From JBCAWW01 sp039024315 (lineage in GTDB: Bacteria; Bacteroidota; Bacteroidia; J057): a stretch of DNA of 64,000 bases. Shown in pieces: positions 15,852 through 23,852 of the stretch. Where the stretch lies: NCBI GenBank assembly GCA_039024315.1, contig JBCCQN010000001.1:124001-188000 (forward strand). The letters run 5' to 3'. The translations under genes were made by a program, and so were the position numbers. How positions within the stretch are numbered: the first letter of the stretch is position 1; each line of letters starts with the position of its first letter. Below the pieces are notes generated by a model that saw only the letters and a program-made list of their open reading frames with translations, made no database searches and was not told the DNA's origin.

Positions 15852-17525
15852 TTAGGAAATCGAAATAATTTCTTCCTGTTCTTGTTCTATTGGCAGACTA
15901 AAGTGAAAGGTGGTGCCTTGGCCTACATTGGACTTGAACCATAGCTTACCTTTGTGGTTTTGAATGATCTTATTGCAAATACTTAAACTAAAACCAAAAC
16001 TGTCTCCCTCAATCTGTGGCGTATCACCTTCCTGAAAGATGCGGAAGATGTTTTCATAATCCTCCCGACTAATACCCGTACCATTGTCTTGGACAGAGAA
16101 GATATATTCATCCTTTTCTTCGTGTACCGTAAAACTAAAGCGAATGATGGGATCAATTTCGCTTCTTCTGGAGATGGCATTTTCGATGAAGTTTCTAAAA
16201 AGGCGTAAGATCTGGATGCGATCTACTTCCACTACTGGTAATTCATCATAAATAATGGTGGCTTTATTAGCTAAAATCAAAGGCTCCAGGCTTGTCTTGA
16301 CCTCATCCATAGCCTCTCTCAAGTCAACCTTGGAGAACTTCATTTGGTGAGTATCGGTGATCGAATAAAGCAAAACCGACTGCATAATGTCATAGACATT
16401 ACCGATGCCGATTTCCATCTCTTCCATATATTGGGCCGCTAGTGGGTCGTAAGACTCCTTGAGGCTAAACAAAATCTGAATCCCCTTATTGATCACTTCG
16501 AGTGGAGAGCGTAAATCATAAGCGATTGATCGTGCAAATCTTTCTAGCTCTAGGCGTTTGGCTTCATTGTCTCGGACCCGCTGCTCCATAGCCTTAAGAT
16601 CCTCCTCTAAATGCTGCAGTTGCTCAATATGGTCATTGATGTTGATCAATAAGATATTAAAGCCATCTAACTTGGCTGTATCTTTTTGATAGCGAGGTGA
16701 TACTGAGACTTGCACGGGTATTTTGTGGCCATCAGCGTGTAGGAGATGAAGAAAATATCGAGAAGTATGGCCTGGAGTGGGCTCTAATAGTCTTTTCGCT
16801 TGACCCGCTCTTGATTCTGCAGGGATTACCTCAGTCAACACAAAGCGACCGATAAACTCTCTGTGGTCCCGACCAATCATTTCTCCCAACTTTGGATTGA
16901 CGTAGGTCATGATGAAATTACTGTCCGTCTGAATTAATCCTTCATTGAGTAATTCCTTGAAATTATGGGTGTCGTGATTCTGACGTAAGAGTTTTTGCAG
17001 ACTAACGATACGGCTATTGGCGATGAGAAAAACCAATAAGTTAGCCCCAATAAATCGATACAGGTAATAAGTGGCTTCTGGATTGGCTTCTGGCGTTACC
17101 AGAATGGTAAAAACCAAGCAGACAATCAGACTAATTTGGTAAACGATTAAGTAACTTTGCTTAGTAAAGTACCAAGGAGTAATCAGTGCAAAATACAAGA
17201 ATGCTGCTTCCAAAAACTCATCAAAGGCCAATAAATGGAGATGGACACAAAATCCGCCTACCATCACCCCAAAAAAGCTAATGATAAGGCCCTCATAATT
17301 TTCTTTTACCCACTCACTGACAAAGCTACCGATAATCGTGAGGGTGCCCAGAATAATAATGCTGAGTGTAATATACTGGCTGATCGCAGGGGCAATATTC
17401 CAGAAGGTAGGATTACTGATTACCCCTGAGCCAGCGCTGATTACTGCTGCGCCTAATAAAATACGGCCCGTATTTAATGACAGATTAGATTCTAATAATT
17501 GGGATGTTTGCAAATCTTGTGGCAT
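15852..17525 (-). CDS. Membrane PAS sensor kinase homologue with Tyr at the phospho-His position
   Basis: About 557 residues from MPQDLQT (an ATG 18 bases upstream is an alternative). Six to seven transmembrane segments occupy the first 190 residues, followed by a PAS domain (about 200-305), a coiled linker, a HisKA dimerisation helix and a HATPase domain. The HisKA motif reads RSIAYDLRSPL, where kinases normally have SHDLRSPL. The codon is TAT (16520-16518), one transition from CAT. The HATPase keeps the N-box Asn and DNGTGI, but the G2 box is degraded to GDSFGFSLSI. The protein therefore probably cannot autophosphorylate and may act as a sensory scaffold or modulator. No response regulator is adjacent. 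Confidence 0.82.
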   Translation of the reverse strand: MPQDLQTSQLLESNLSLNTGRILLGAAVISAGSGVISNPTFWNIAPAISQYITLSIIILGTLTIIGSFVSEWVKENYEGLIISFFGVMVGGFCVHLHLLAFDEFLEAAFLYFALITPWYFTKQSYLIVYQISLIVCLVFTILVTPEANPEATYYLYRFIGANLLVFLIANSRIVSLQKLLRQNHDTHNFKELLNEGLIQTDSNFIMTYVNPKLGEMIGRDHREFIGRFVLTEVIPAESRAGQAKRLLEPTPGHTSRYFLHLLHADGHKIPVQVSVSPRYQKDTAKLDGFNILLININDHIEQLQHLEEDLKAMEQRVRDNEAKRLELERFARSIAYDLRSPLEVINKGIQILFSLKESYDPLAAQYMEEMEIGIGNVYDIMQSVLLYSITDTHQMKFSKVDLREAMDEVKTSLEPLILANKATIIYDELPVVEVDRIQILRLFRNFIENAISRRSEIDPIIRFSFTVHEEKDEYIFSVQDNGTGISREDYENIFRIFQEGDTPQIEGDSFGFSLSICNKIIQNHKGKLWFKSNVGQGTTFHFSLPIEQEQEEIISIS

Positions 17526-17603
17526 GCAGGCTGGCAAATACATTGCTTCTTAACAAAAGCAATATACAAAAAGAGTACCTAAAGAGATAATCCGCCTCTT
17601 TTC

Positions 17604-17631
17604 TTGCAAAATCCGTATTGACTTAAGTTTG
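17604..17631 (+). promoter_or_regulatory. Bacteroidota-type promoter of guaA
   Basis: -33 TTG (17604-17606), 17-base spacer, -7 TAAGTTTG (17624-17631). The predicted RNA start near 17637 gives a leader of about 26 bases to the ATG at 17663. This is the best promoter match in the window. Confidence 0.7.
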
Positions 17632-17662
17632 GCGACCTGCTTTGAATGTGATAATTTTGACC

Positions 17663-19195
17663 ATGAATCACAAAGTCCTCATTATTGATTTTGGCTCCCA
17701 ATACACACAATTGATTGCTAGGCGTGTGCGAGAGCAAAATGTTTATTGCGAAATTCACCCCTATCATACTCCTTTGAGTAGTGTTGTCGACGATACTGTC
17801 AAAGGGGTCATTCTTTCTGGTAGTCCCTGTTCGGTCAATCAAGCAGGTGCGCCAGATATAGACTTAGCAGATGTGTTAGGGGTAATTCCAGTATTGGCGG
17901 TCTGTTATGGCGCCCAATTGATTGCCAAAAAATTTCAGGGCTCTGTGCAAACCTCGGCCAAACGCGAATATGGACGAGCCAGACTACAGGCTGTCAAGGA
18001 AAACGTTCTCCTGCAAGGGATATCACTAGAATCTCAAGTATGGATGAGCCATGCTGATACCATCATGAGCTTACCGACAGACTACGAATTGATCGGCAGT
18101 ACCGAGTCGGTAGCAGTCGCTGCCTACCAACATAAGGAGCAAGCGATCTATGGCCTACAGTTTCACCCAGAGGTAACTCATTCTTTAGAAGGAGCCCAAA
18201 TCCTCAAAAATTTCTTGATCGATGTTTGCCACATCGCGCCCGATTGGACTCCGGCTGCTTTTATCGATGAGACAGTTGCCAACCTTAAGGCCGAATTGGG
18301 CAATGAACGAGTAATTTGCGGGCTATCTGGAGGCGTTGATTCAACCGTAGCCGCTAGCTTAATTCACCGCGCTATCGGAGAAAATCTTTATTGTATATTC
18401 GTAGATAATGGCCTGCTCCGGAAAGCAGAGTTTTCACAAGTCCTCGAGCAATATAAAGTTTTAGGACTCAATGTAATTGGGGTCGATGCTTCTGATCGCT
18501 TTTTGAATGAACTCGCAGGCATCAGTGATCCAGAGCAGAAACGCAAGATTATTGGTCGAGTCTTTATTGAGGTATTTCAGGAAGAAGCCAATAAACTAGA
18601 CGGAATTTCGTATTTGGCTCAGGGTACTATCTATCCTGATGTGATCGAAAGTGTCTCTGTAAAAGGCCCCTCTGCTACCATCAAATCCCACCACAATGTA
18701 GGAGGGTTGCCTGAAAAAATGAATATGAAAGTGGTTGAGCCATTGCGCAATCTTTTTAAAGATGAGGTACGAAAAGTTGGACGAGACCTTGGACTGGAAG
18801 AACAGTTTATCGGACGACACCCTTTTCCTGGGCCTGGGCTCGCCATTCGTATCATTGGTCAAATCACCAGACCCGGCATCAAGTTACTTCAGGAGGTTGA
18901 TGCCGTCTTTATAAATGGCTTGAGAGAATACAATTTGTACAATGAGGTTTGGCAGGCTTTTGCTGTGCTCTTGCCCATCGCCTCGGTTGGCGTCATGGGA
19001 GATGAGCGAACTTATGAGCAAGTAGTAGCTTTACGGGCCGTAGGAAGTCGAGATGGGATGACCGCTGATTGGTCGAGATTACCTTATGATTTCCTCGCTG
19101 AGATGTCTAATCGGATCATCAATCAGGTTAAAGGCGTCAATCGGGTGGTTTATGACATTAGCTCTAAACCTCCGGCAACAATTGAATGGGAATAA
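17663..19195 (+). CDS. guaA: GMP synthase (glutamine-hydrolysing)
   Basis: 510 residues from MNHKVLIIDFGSQYTQ; upstream non-ATG starts would overlap the region just after the promoter. The class I glutamine amidotransferase domain (about 1-190) has nucleophile Cys in LAVCYGAQ and the His-x-Glu of FHPEVTHS. The ATP-pyrophosphatase domain has the P-loop SGGVDSTVAASL (about 225), and the dimerisation domain ends in the typical KPPATIEWE. It converts XMP, ATP and glutamine to GMP in purine synthesis. The next gene starts 2 bases after the stop, so the LpoA-like gene may be cotranscribed. Confidence 0.97.
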   Translation: MNHKVLIIDFGSQYTQLIARRVREQNVYCEIHPYHTPLSSVVDDTVKGVILSGSPCSVNQAGAPDIDLADVLGVIPVLAVCYGAQLIAKKFQGSVQTSAKREYGRARLQAVKENVLLQGISLESQVWMSHADTIMSLPTDYELIGSTESVAVAAYQHKEQAIYGLQFHPEVTHSLEGAQILKNFLIDVCHIAPDWTPAAFIDETVANLKAELGNERVICGLSGGVDSTVAASLIHRAIGENLYCIFVDNGLLRKAEFSQVLEQYKVLGLNVIGVDASDRFLNELAGISDPEQKRKIIGRVFIEVFQEEANKLDGISYLAQGTIYPDVIESVSVKGPSATIKSHHNVGGLPEKMNMKVVEPLRNLFKDEVRKVGRDLGLEEQFIGRHPFPGPGLAIRIIGQITRPGIKLLQEVDAVFINGLREYNLYNEVWQAFAVLLPIASVGVMGDERTYEQVVALRAVGSRDGMTADWSRLPYDFLAEMSNRIINQVKGVNRVVYDISSKPPATIEWE

Positions 19196-19197
19196 AT

Positions 19198-21051
19198 ATG
19201 AGGCTTAAGGAAGGAAATCTTATCATTTTTATAGGGCTAATCTTTGGTCTGTTGCTAGCTAATCCGCTAGAGGCACAACGCAAAAAAGAACTAGCCGTCG
19301 ATCCTATTGCTCAGGATCTGATCGCTCAAGGCAAGCGCTTTCTGCGGGCTGGAAATTATAAGTTGGCTTGGGATGCCTTTGAATCAGCCATTGATCGTCC
19401 TTTTCATCAAGGAACTACTGCTGCTGTCTACCTATCAGGGGTAGCAGCTATGCAAGGCCAACAGGAAAAATTGGCACTCAAACGCTTTGAGGAGATCATT
19501 GGAGAATATCCCTTGTCCCGCTATGTTGAAGAAGCCGTTTACCACCGTGCTTTGATTTATCTCAGTGCTGATTCTTACAGTTTGCAGCAAACGGGTCTGC
19601 TCGAACTACTGGAGCTCGAAAACTCCGCTAGAGATGTCGAATTGAGGGAAGATGCTCTGCAAGCAGTTCGAACCTTTACTTTTGAAGGCGCTGAGCTGGC
19701 TGAGCTTGAGCGCATGTATGATGACGCTCAGCTGGAGCAAAAAGAACTATTTCTCATCCCTCTGATCTATCAACTAGTTGATCGTGGTCGAAAAGAAGAT
19801 GCCGAATCCTATTACGGTGATTATCTATGGATGGGGGGCAACGATATTCCCTATGTCGAGCGACTTTTGGCTAAGGAGGTGATGACTACCGCTATCGCGG
19901 AACGCTCAGTTTTAAAGCTAGCGATGGTACTCCCCATTCACTACGCCCAACTAAGCACTTTTGAGATCGAGACCTTCGAAAAAATCCCCGGCAAAACCAA
20001 ACTAGCGCTCGAGTTTTATGAAGGCTTTGAAGCCGCGCTGCGCGAACACCAAGACTATGGCCAACGCAAGATATTGCTTAGAGTGATGGATTCGCAAAGA
20101 GATTCTTTGGCAACCGAAGAGATTCTCAATGATTTGACGAGCTTTCGGCCAGACATGCTTATTGGAGATGTTTACAATCAGCAATCTCTGCAGCTCAGTG
20201 CTTGGTCCGAAATGATGCGAGTTCCCCAAATTGTGCCGCTCAGTCCTACCTACGAATTGGTGCGCGGAAAGAATCAAACCTTTTTGGCACACCCAGCAGT
20301 GGAGGAACATGGCGTTCGCATGGCGCTCTTTGCTCGAGATAGTCTCAAGCTCGACAAAGTTGCTATCTGGTCAGATCAAAGAGCTGCCACCGAGTTGCTG
20401 GCTCAATCATTCCGTTCTACTTTTCTTGCTTTAGGAGGAGAAGTAATTGATTTTGTAGTGGACTCTACTTTTGATAGTGAGGCGGTCAAAAATATCGAGA
20501 GTCTAGTAAGAGAAATGGGCCCTACCCAAGTCGATGGGGTTTATATCCCTATTTTGAGCAACGAGGAGGCTTGTGGCCTCGTTTTCAGCTTGATTGACAA
20601 AATGTATAGTGCGCGTAAGCTCAAGGTGATGGGCTCCCCTCACTGGTGGCTACGCTACAATAATATTGATAGAGAACTCAAAGATCGTTACGGGCTTTAC
20701 TTTAGTTCTTCTTATTTAGTGGACCCTGCTAATGAAGATTATCAAGATTTTTACCAATATTATATAAGAAAATTTGAATTTCCTCCTAGTCAATATGCGA
20801 TTCAAGGCTACGACTTGGGGCGATATTTGTTAACGATTTTGGATCAGTATGATTTCCGCTCTGGTGAGTCTTTAGCGGAATATCTCCGTCAATACCCGAT
20901 TTTTAATGGAATTCATACGAATTTTCAATTTTCAGGAGGACAGAGCAATCAGTTTGTCAATATTGGACAGTTTCAGGCTGAGGGGATTATCAAGGTCAAC
21001 GATGCTCCCAGTTTGGAACTAGAGGACTTGTTTGCACCAGATAGAAATTGA
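19198..21051 (+). CDS. LpoA-like TPR plus periplasmic-binding-fold protein, paralogue 1
   Basis: 617 residues from MRLKEGNLI. A signal peptide ends at LEAQ (about 28). The N-terminal half (about 38-230) consists of TPR-like helical repeats; the C-terminal half (about 245-600) is a type I periplasmic-binding fold (Peripla_BP_6, Leu/Ile/Val-binding type), with segments FYEGFEAALREH, DMLIGDVYNQQS and DGVYIPILSNEEA. TPR plus type I PBP is the LpoA arrangement (outer-membrane activator of PBP1A), though here it may equally sense a ligand. No lipobox is seen, unlike its neighbour. It shares the same order and many motifs with the next gene, implying tandem duplication. Confidence 0.75.
   Translation: MRLKEGNLIIFIGLIFGLLLANPLEAQRKKELAVDPIAQDLIAQGKRFLRAGNYKLAWDAFESAIDRPFHQGTTAAVYLSGVAAMQGQQEKLALKRFEEIIGEYPLSRYVEEAVYHRALIYLSADSYSLQQTGLLELLELENSARDVELREDALQAVRTFTFEGAELAELERMYDDAQLEQKELFLIPLIYQLVDRGRKEDAESYYGDYLWMGGNDIPYVERLLAKEVMTTAIAERSVLKLAMVLPIHYAQLSTFEIETFEKIPGKTKLALEFYEGFEAALREHQDYGQRKILLRVMDSQRDSLATEEILNDLTSFRPDMLIGDVYNQQSLQLSAWSEMMRVPQIVPLSPTYELVRGKNQTFLAHPAVEEHGVRMALFARDSLKLDKVAIWSDQRAATELLAQSFRSTFLALGGEVIDFVVDSTFDSEAVKNIESLVREMGPTQVDGVYIPILSNEEACGLVFSLIDKMYSARKLKVMGSPHWWLRYNNIDRELKDRYGLYFSSSYLVDPANEDYQDFYQYYIRKFEFPPSQYAIQGYDLGRYLLTILDQYDFRSGESLAEYLRQYPIFNGIHTNFQFSGGQSNQFVNIGQFQAEGIIKVNDAPSLELEDLFAPDRN
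19890..19905 (-). repeat. GCGTTC hairpin element in CDS (4-base loop)
   Basis: CGC-TATC-GCG then GAACGC, outer C-G pair; read as AIAERS. Confidence 0.55.
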
Positions 21052-21099
21052 TGTAAAAGGAGGCCTTTTGTTCCTTATTTTGTATTAAAGATAACCCAC

Positions 21100-22878
21100 A
21101 TGAACCGAATTTTACTCTTGGCTTTGGTAGCATTTAGCCTGAGTGCTTGTAATCTTTTCAAACAAACTAGCAGCACACTCGACCGCGATACTCAGGCCGA
21201 AGCTTATCTCAACCAAGGCAAGCAAGCCCTAAAGGCCAAGCGCTATACTGAAGCGCTCGATGCCTTCGAAATGGCGCGCCAACGTGAGTTCAATCAAACT
21301 ACTACCGCAGCAATTTACCTCTCTGGTCTGGCTGCCTACTATCTAGAGTACAACGAAATCGCTCAACTTCGCTTCCAGAGTATTGTCAACGATTACAAAA
21401 AATCACGCTATGTAGACGATGCACATTACCATCTTGGACTAGTGTTACAAAGGAGCAATCATCCGCCGGCTCGTCTCAGAGGGCTTTTTGAATTGGTTGA
21501 TCTTGCGGCCGAAACGACTGACGCCAGTATGAAAAAACTAGCGCTGGATGCGTTACGGCAACAGCTTTTTTATGATTCTGAGGAGCAAGATGTAGAGGCT
21601 TTTTACCGCCGCGTTAAGCCTGAAGAAAAGCTCATGGTGCTAGAACCATTGGTGTATCGCAAGGTGCAAAACCAGATTCCAGAAGTAGGCAAAAAACTAT
21701 ATAATACCTATTTAGAGGAAGGCGGCGATAGTTCGGCTTGGCTCAACGCTTTCTTTCCCCAAGGGAGTGATCAACAAGCTGACAACACTTGGTTTGAACC
21801 TAATATCGTAAGAATCGCAATATTTCTTCCGCTTTATCTCAATCGCCCTTCCATTGCTTATTTGGATGAAATCCCAAGCCAAAGTGTTCGCTCCTTGGAA
21901 TTTTATGAAGGCATCCGCTTAGCCGTAGAAGATTTTAATCGCAACAGCAGTAAAAAACTCTATCTCAAGGTGTTTGATACGCAAAGAGACACCAACCTTA
22001 TCAAGATTCAGCTAAATGAATTAGAGCGTTTACAACCTCAGATGATCCTCGGTGAGATTTTTGCCCAATCAACTAGCGTGATTTCTGCGTGGGCTGAGGC
22101 CAACCAGACCGTACAACTGATCCCCTTTAGTGCTTCTTCAGCCCTAACTCAAAATAAAGCCTTTACCTTTTTAGCGCATCCTGCGGCGGAGACGCATGGG
22201 GTTCGCTTAGCCGAATATGCCCGCAATGAATTGGCCCTCGAACAAGTGAGTGTCTTTACCGACAATGGTTTTGGTGCTCAACAATTGATGAGTGGCTTTT
22301 GTGAAACCTTTGAGGCTTTAGGCGGCTCTGTCGATACCTTGAGCTTTTCTCGTGATTTTGAGGATGCCAAAGAAGATATTCCTCGCTTAGTCAACAAAGT
22401 AAAAGGCGATGGTGTGTACATACCGATTACCAGTAATGAAGAAGCCTCGAGTCTGATCGTCAATCTTCTCAAACGAGACGGCAAAGAGGATATTGCGCTA
22501 ATGGGCTCCCCCCACTTTTATTCCCGCTACGAAGCCTTGGACCGTGATATCAAAGAGGATTTTAACTTGATCTTTACCTCCTCCTATCTACCAAACAAGA
22601 TTTCTGATGAGTATCAGGACTTCGTATTTAGATATCGCAGCCGTTACAACCTACCTCCTACTGAAGAAGTGGTGCAAGGCTATGATATCGGGCAGTTTCT
22701 GATCAAAAGCCTCAAGACCTACAACCCAGAGCTTCCTATGAGCTTTGACACTTATCTGCGAATCGCTTCGACAGTTAAAAGCTTACATGTCAATTTCAAT
22801 TTTGACCGCGAGCAGAGCAATCAGTATGTCAATATCGGTCAGTTTACGGAGGATGGAATTACGATTCTCAATGAGTAG
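21100..22878 (+). CDS. LpoA-like TPR plus periplasmic-binding-fold lipoprotein, paralogue 2
   Basis: 592 residues, 48 bases after its paralogue. The signal peptide ends in the lipobox FSLSACN, so it is a lipoprotein. TPR-like helices (about 32-215) precede a type I periplasmic-binding fold (about 235-585). Shared landmarks with paralogue 1 include FYEG(F/I)xxA, KVxxDTQRD, GDGVYIPITSNEEASSL, MGSPHxxxRY and QSNQYVNIGQF. As with LpoA, a role in activating cell-wall synthesis is an inference from architecture; ligand binding is the alternative. The pair may form a soluble/membrane-anchored couple. Confidence 0.77.
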   Translation: MNRILLLALVAFSLSACNLFKQTSSTLDRDTQAEAYLNQGKQALKAKRYTEALDAFEMARQREFNQTTTAAIYLSGLAAYYLEYNEIAQLRFQSIVNDYKKSRYVDDAHYHLGLVLQRSNHPPARLRGLFELVDLAAETTDASMKKLALDALRQQLFYDSEEQDVEAFYRRVKPEEKLMVLEPLVYRKVQNQIPEVGKKLYNTYLEEGGDSSAWLNAFFPQGSDQQADNTWFEPNIVRIAIFLPLYLNRPSIAYLDEIPSQSVRSLEFYEGIRLAVEDFNRNSSKKLYLKVFDTQRDTNLIKIQLNELERLQPQMILGEIFAQSTSVISAWAEANQTVQLIPFSASSALTQNKAFTFLAHPAAETHGVRLAEYARNELALEQVSVFTDNGFGAQQLMSGFCETFEALGGSVDTLSFSRDFEDAKEDIPRLVNKVKGDGVYIPITSNEEASSLIVNLLKRDGKEDIALMGSPHFYSRYEALDRDIKEDFNLIFTSSYLPNKISDEYQDFVFRYRSRYNLPPTEEVVQGYDIGQFLIKSLKTYNPELPMSFDTYLRIASTVKSLHVNFNFDREQSNQYVNIGQFTEDGITILNE

Positions 22879-22893
22879 CTTTTGTTTATGAGC

Positions 22894-22908
22894 TGCTTCG
22901 CAGAACGA
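22894..22908 (-). repeat. GCGTTC hairpin element (GAACGA variant)
   Basis: TGC-TTC-GCA then GAACGA; left boundary of copy B, 15 bases beyond the stop of paralogue 2. Confidence 0.75.
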
Positions 22909-23025
22909 TCATTTATGATTTGCTTCGGCGGCCCTCAGGATGACAATTGGTTTGTGTAAGCTTAAGCTGACAATCCCCAGTTTGACTTCCCGAGCGCTAG
23001 TAGAGGGACCTTTGTTTATCCATCC

Positions 23026-23040
23026 TGCTTCGCAGAACGA
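23026..23040 (-). repeat. GCGTTC hairpin element (GAACGA variant)
   Basis: TGC-TTC-GCA then GAACGA; right boundary of copy B. Confidence 0.75.
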
Positions 23041-23053
23041 TCATCCCCAAAAG

Positions 23054-23086
23054 AAAAGCCCCTCTTGCCAAACAAGAGGGGCTTTT
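23054..23086 (-). terminator. Rho-independent terminator of rpmI-rplT
   Basis: Perfect 14-bp stem AAAAGCCCCTCTTG / CAAGAGGGGCTTTT with loop CCAAA, 19 bases beyond the rplT stop. It is symmetrical enough to serve the plus strand as well. Confidence 0.93.
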
Positions 23087-23104
23087 TATGTCGTGAAAGC
23101 TAAA

Positions 23105-23452
23105 TTACTTCTTAACTGAATCAACAACAGCTTTAAAAGCTTCGGGATGATTCATTGCAAGATCAGCTAATACTTTGCGATTAAGTTGTACATCAGCTTT
23201 GTTGAGCAGGCCGATGAATACTGAATAGCTCATATCGTATTGGCGAACCCCTGCGTTGATACGCTGAATCCAAAGACGGCGGAAAGCCCGCTTACGATTA
23301 CGGCGATCACGGAAGGCGTATAGCCAGCTCTTTTCGATTTGGTTTTTTGCTACGGTCCAAACATTCTTTTTGCGACCGAAGTAGCCCTTCGCATGTTTCA
23401 TCATTTTTTTGCGACGAGCTCTAGAAGCTACTGCATTTACTGAACGAGGCAT
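23105..23452 (-). CDS. rplT: Large ribosomal subunit protein L20
   Basis: 115 residues, the normal length, starting MPRSVNAVASRARRKKMMK with the typical very basic N-terminal tail that threads into 23S rRNA, then the globular part with WIQRINAG and LNRKVLADLA. L20 is needed early in 50S assembly. It is transcribed after rpmI with a 40-base gap. In other bacteria L20 represses this operon through an mRNA mimic of its rRNA site; no clear mimic was identified here. Confidence 0.97.
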   Translation of the reverse strand: MPRSVNAVASRARRKKMMKHAKGYFGRKKNVWTVAKNQIEKSWLYAFRDRRNRKRAFRRLWIQRINAGVRQYDMSYSVFIGLLNKADVQLNRKVLADLAMNHPEAFKAVVDSVKK

Positions 23453-23492
23453 ATTTCTTTTTCGTTAATACGTTCTACTGGATTAAAAAAAA

Positions 23493-23690
23493 TTACATGT
23501 TAGGCAACATCGCTTGGATGCGGTCATGATCTGTTTCGTGAACAGTAGAAAAATGCCGAAGTTTCAGCTTACGCTTCTTGGACTTCTTAGTAAGAATGTG
23601 ATTCTTAAAAGCATGCTTTCTTTTGAACTTCCCTGAGGCGGTTTTCTTAAAACGCTTTGCGGCCCCAGAATTGTTTTTCATTTTAGGCAT
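23493..23690 (-). CDS. rpmI: Large ribosomal subunit protein L35
   Basis: 65 residues, the normal length: MPKMKNNSGAAKRFKKTASGK with the characteristic KRKHAFKNHILTKKSKKRKLKL stretch. It is the first gene of the pair. The infC gene, which usually precedes rpmI, is absent; the upstream neighbour is a divergent T9SS gene. Confidence 0.96.
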   Translation of the reverse strand: MPKMKNNSGAAKRFKKTASGKFKRKHAFKNHILTKKSKKRKLKLRHFSTVHETDHDRIQAMLPNM

Positions 23691-23728
23691 GATGAGGTTT
23701 TATATTTTACTTTATGTGAACAGAGCGG

Positions 23729-23755
23729 CAAAATTACGGATAATTTCAATTCAAA
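23729..23755 (-). promoter_or_regulatory. Candidate promoter of rpmI-rplT
   Basis: Minus-strand -7 TAATTTTG (23736-23729) is an exact TAnnTTTG. TTTG at 23755-23752 is only 15 bases upstream, shorter than usual. Confidence 0.4.
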
Positions 23756-23852
23756 CATAGTGGATAGGAAAAAAAACATAGGGAGTAATTTTACCTATTG
23801 ATACAGCGGATGAAGGGATATTTTACGTCTTCAAACTAAACTCAATCCTTAT

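Larger units (their letters stand above)
22890..23045 (+). repeat. Composite dispersed repeat, copy B
   Basis: Bounded by TGCTTCGCAGAACGA at 22894 and 23026. Inner modules TGCTTCGGCGG...CTCAGGATGA (22922-22942) and TAGAGGGACCTTTGTTTATC (23001-23020) recur in copy C. Confidence 0.75.
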
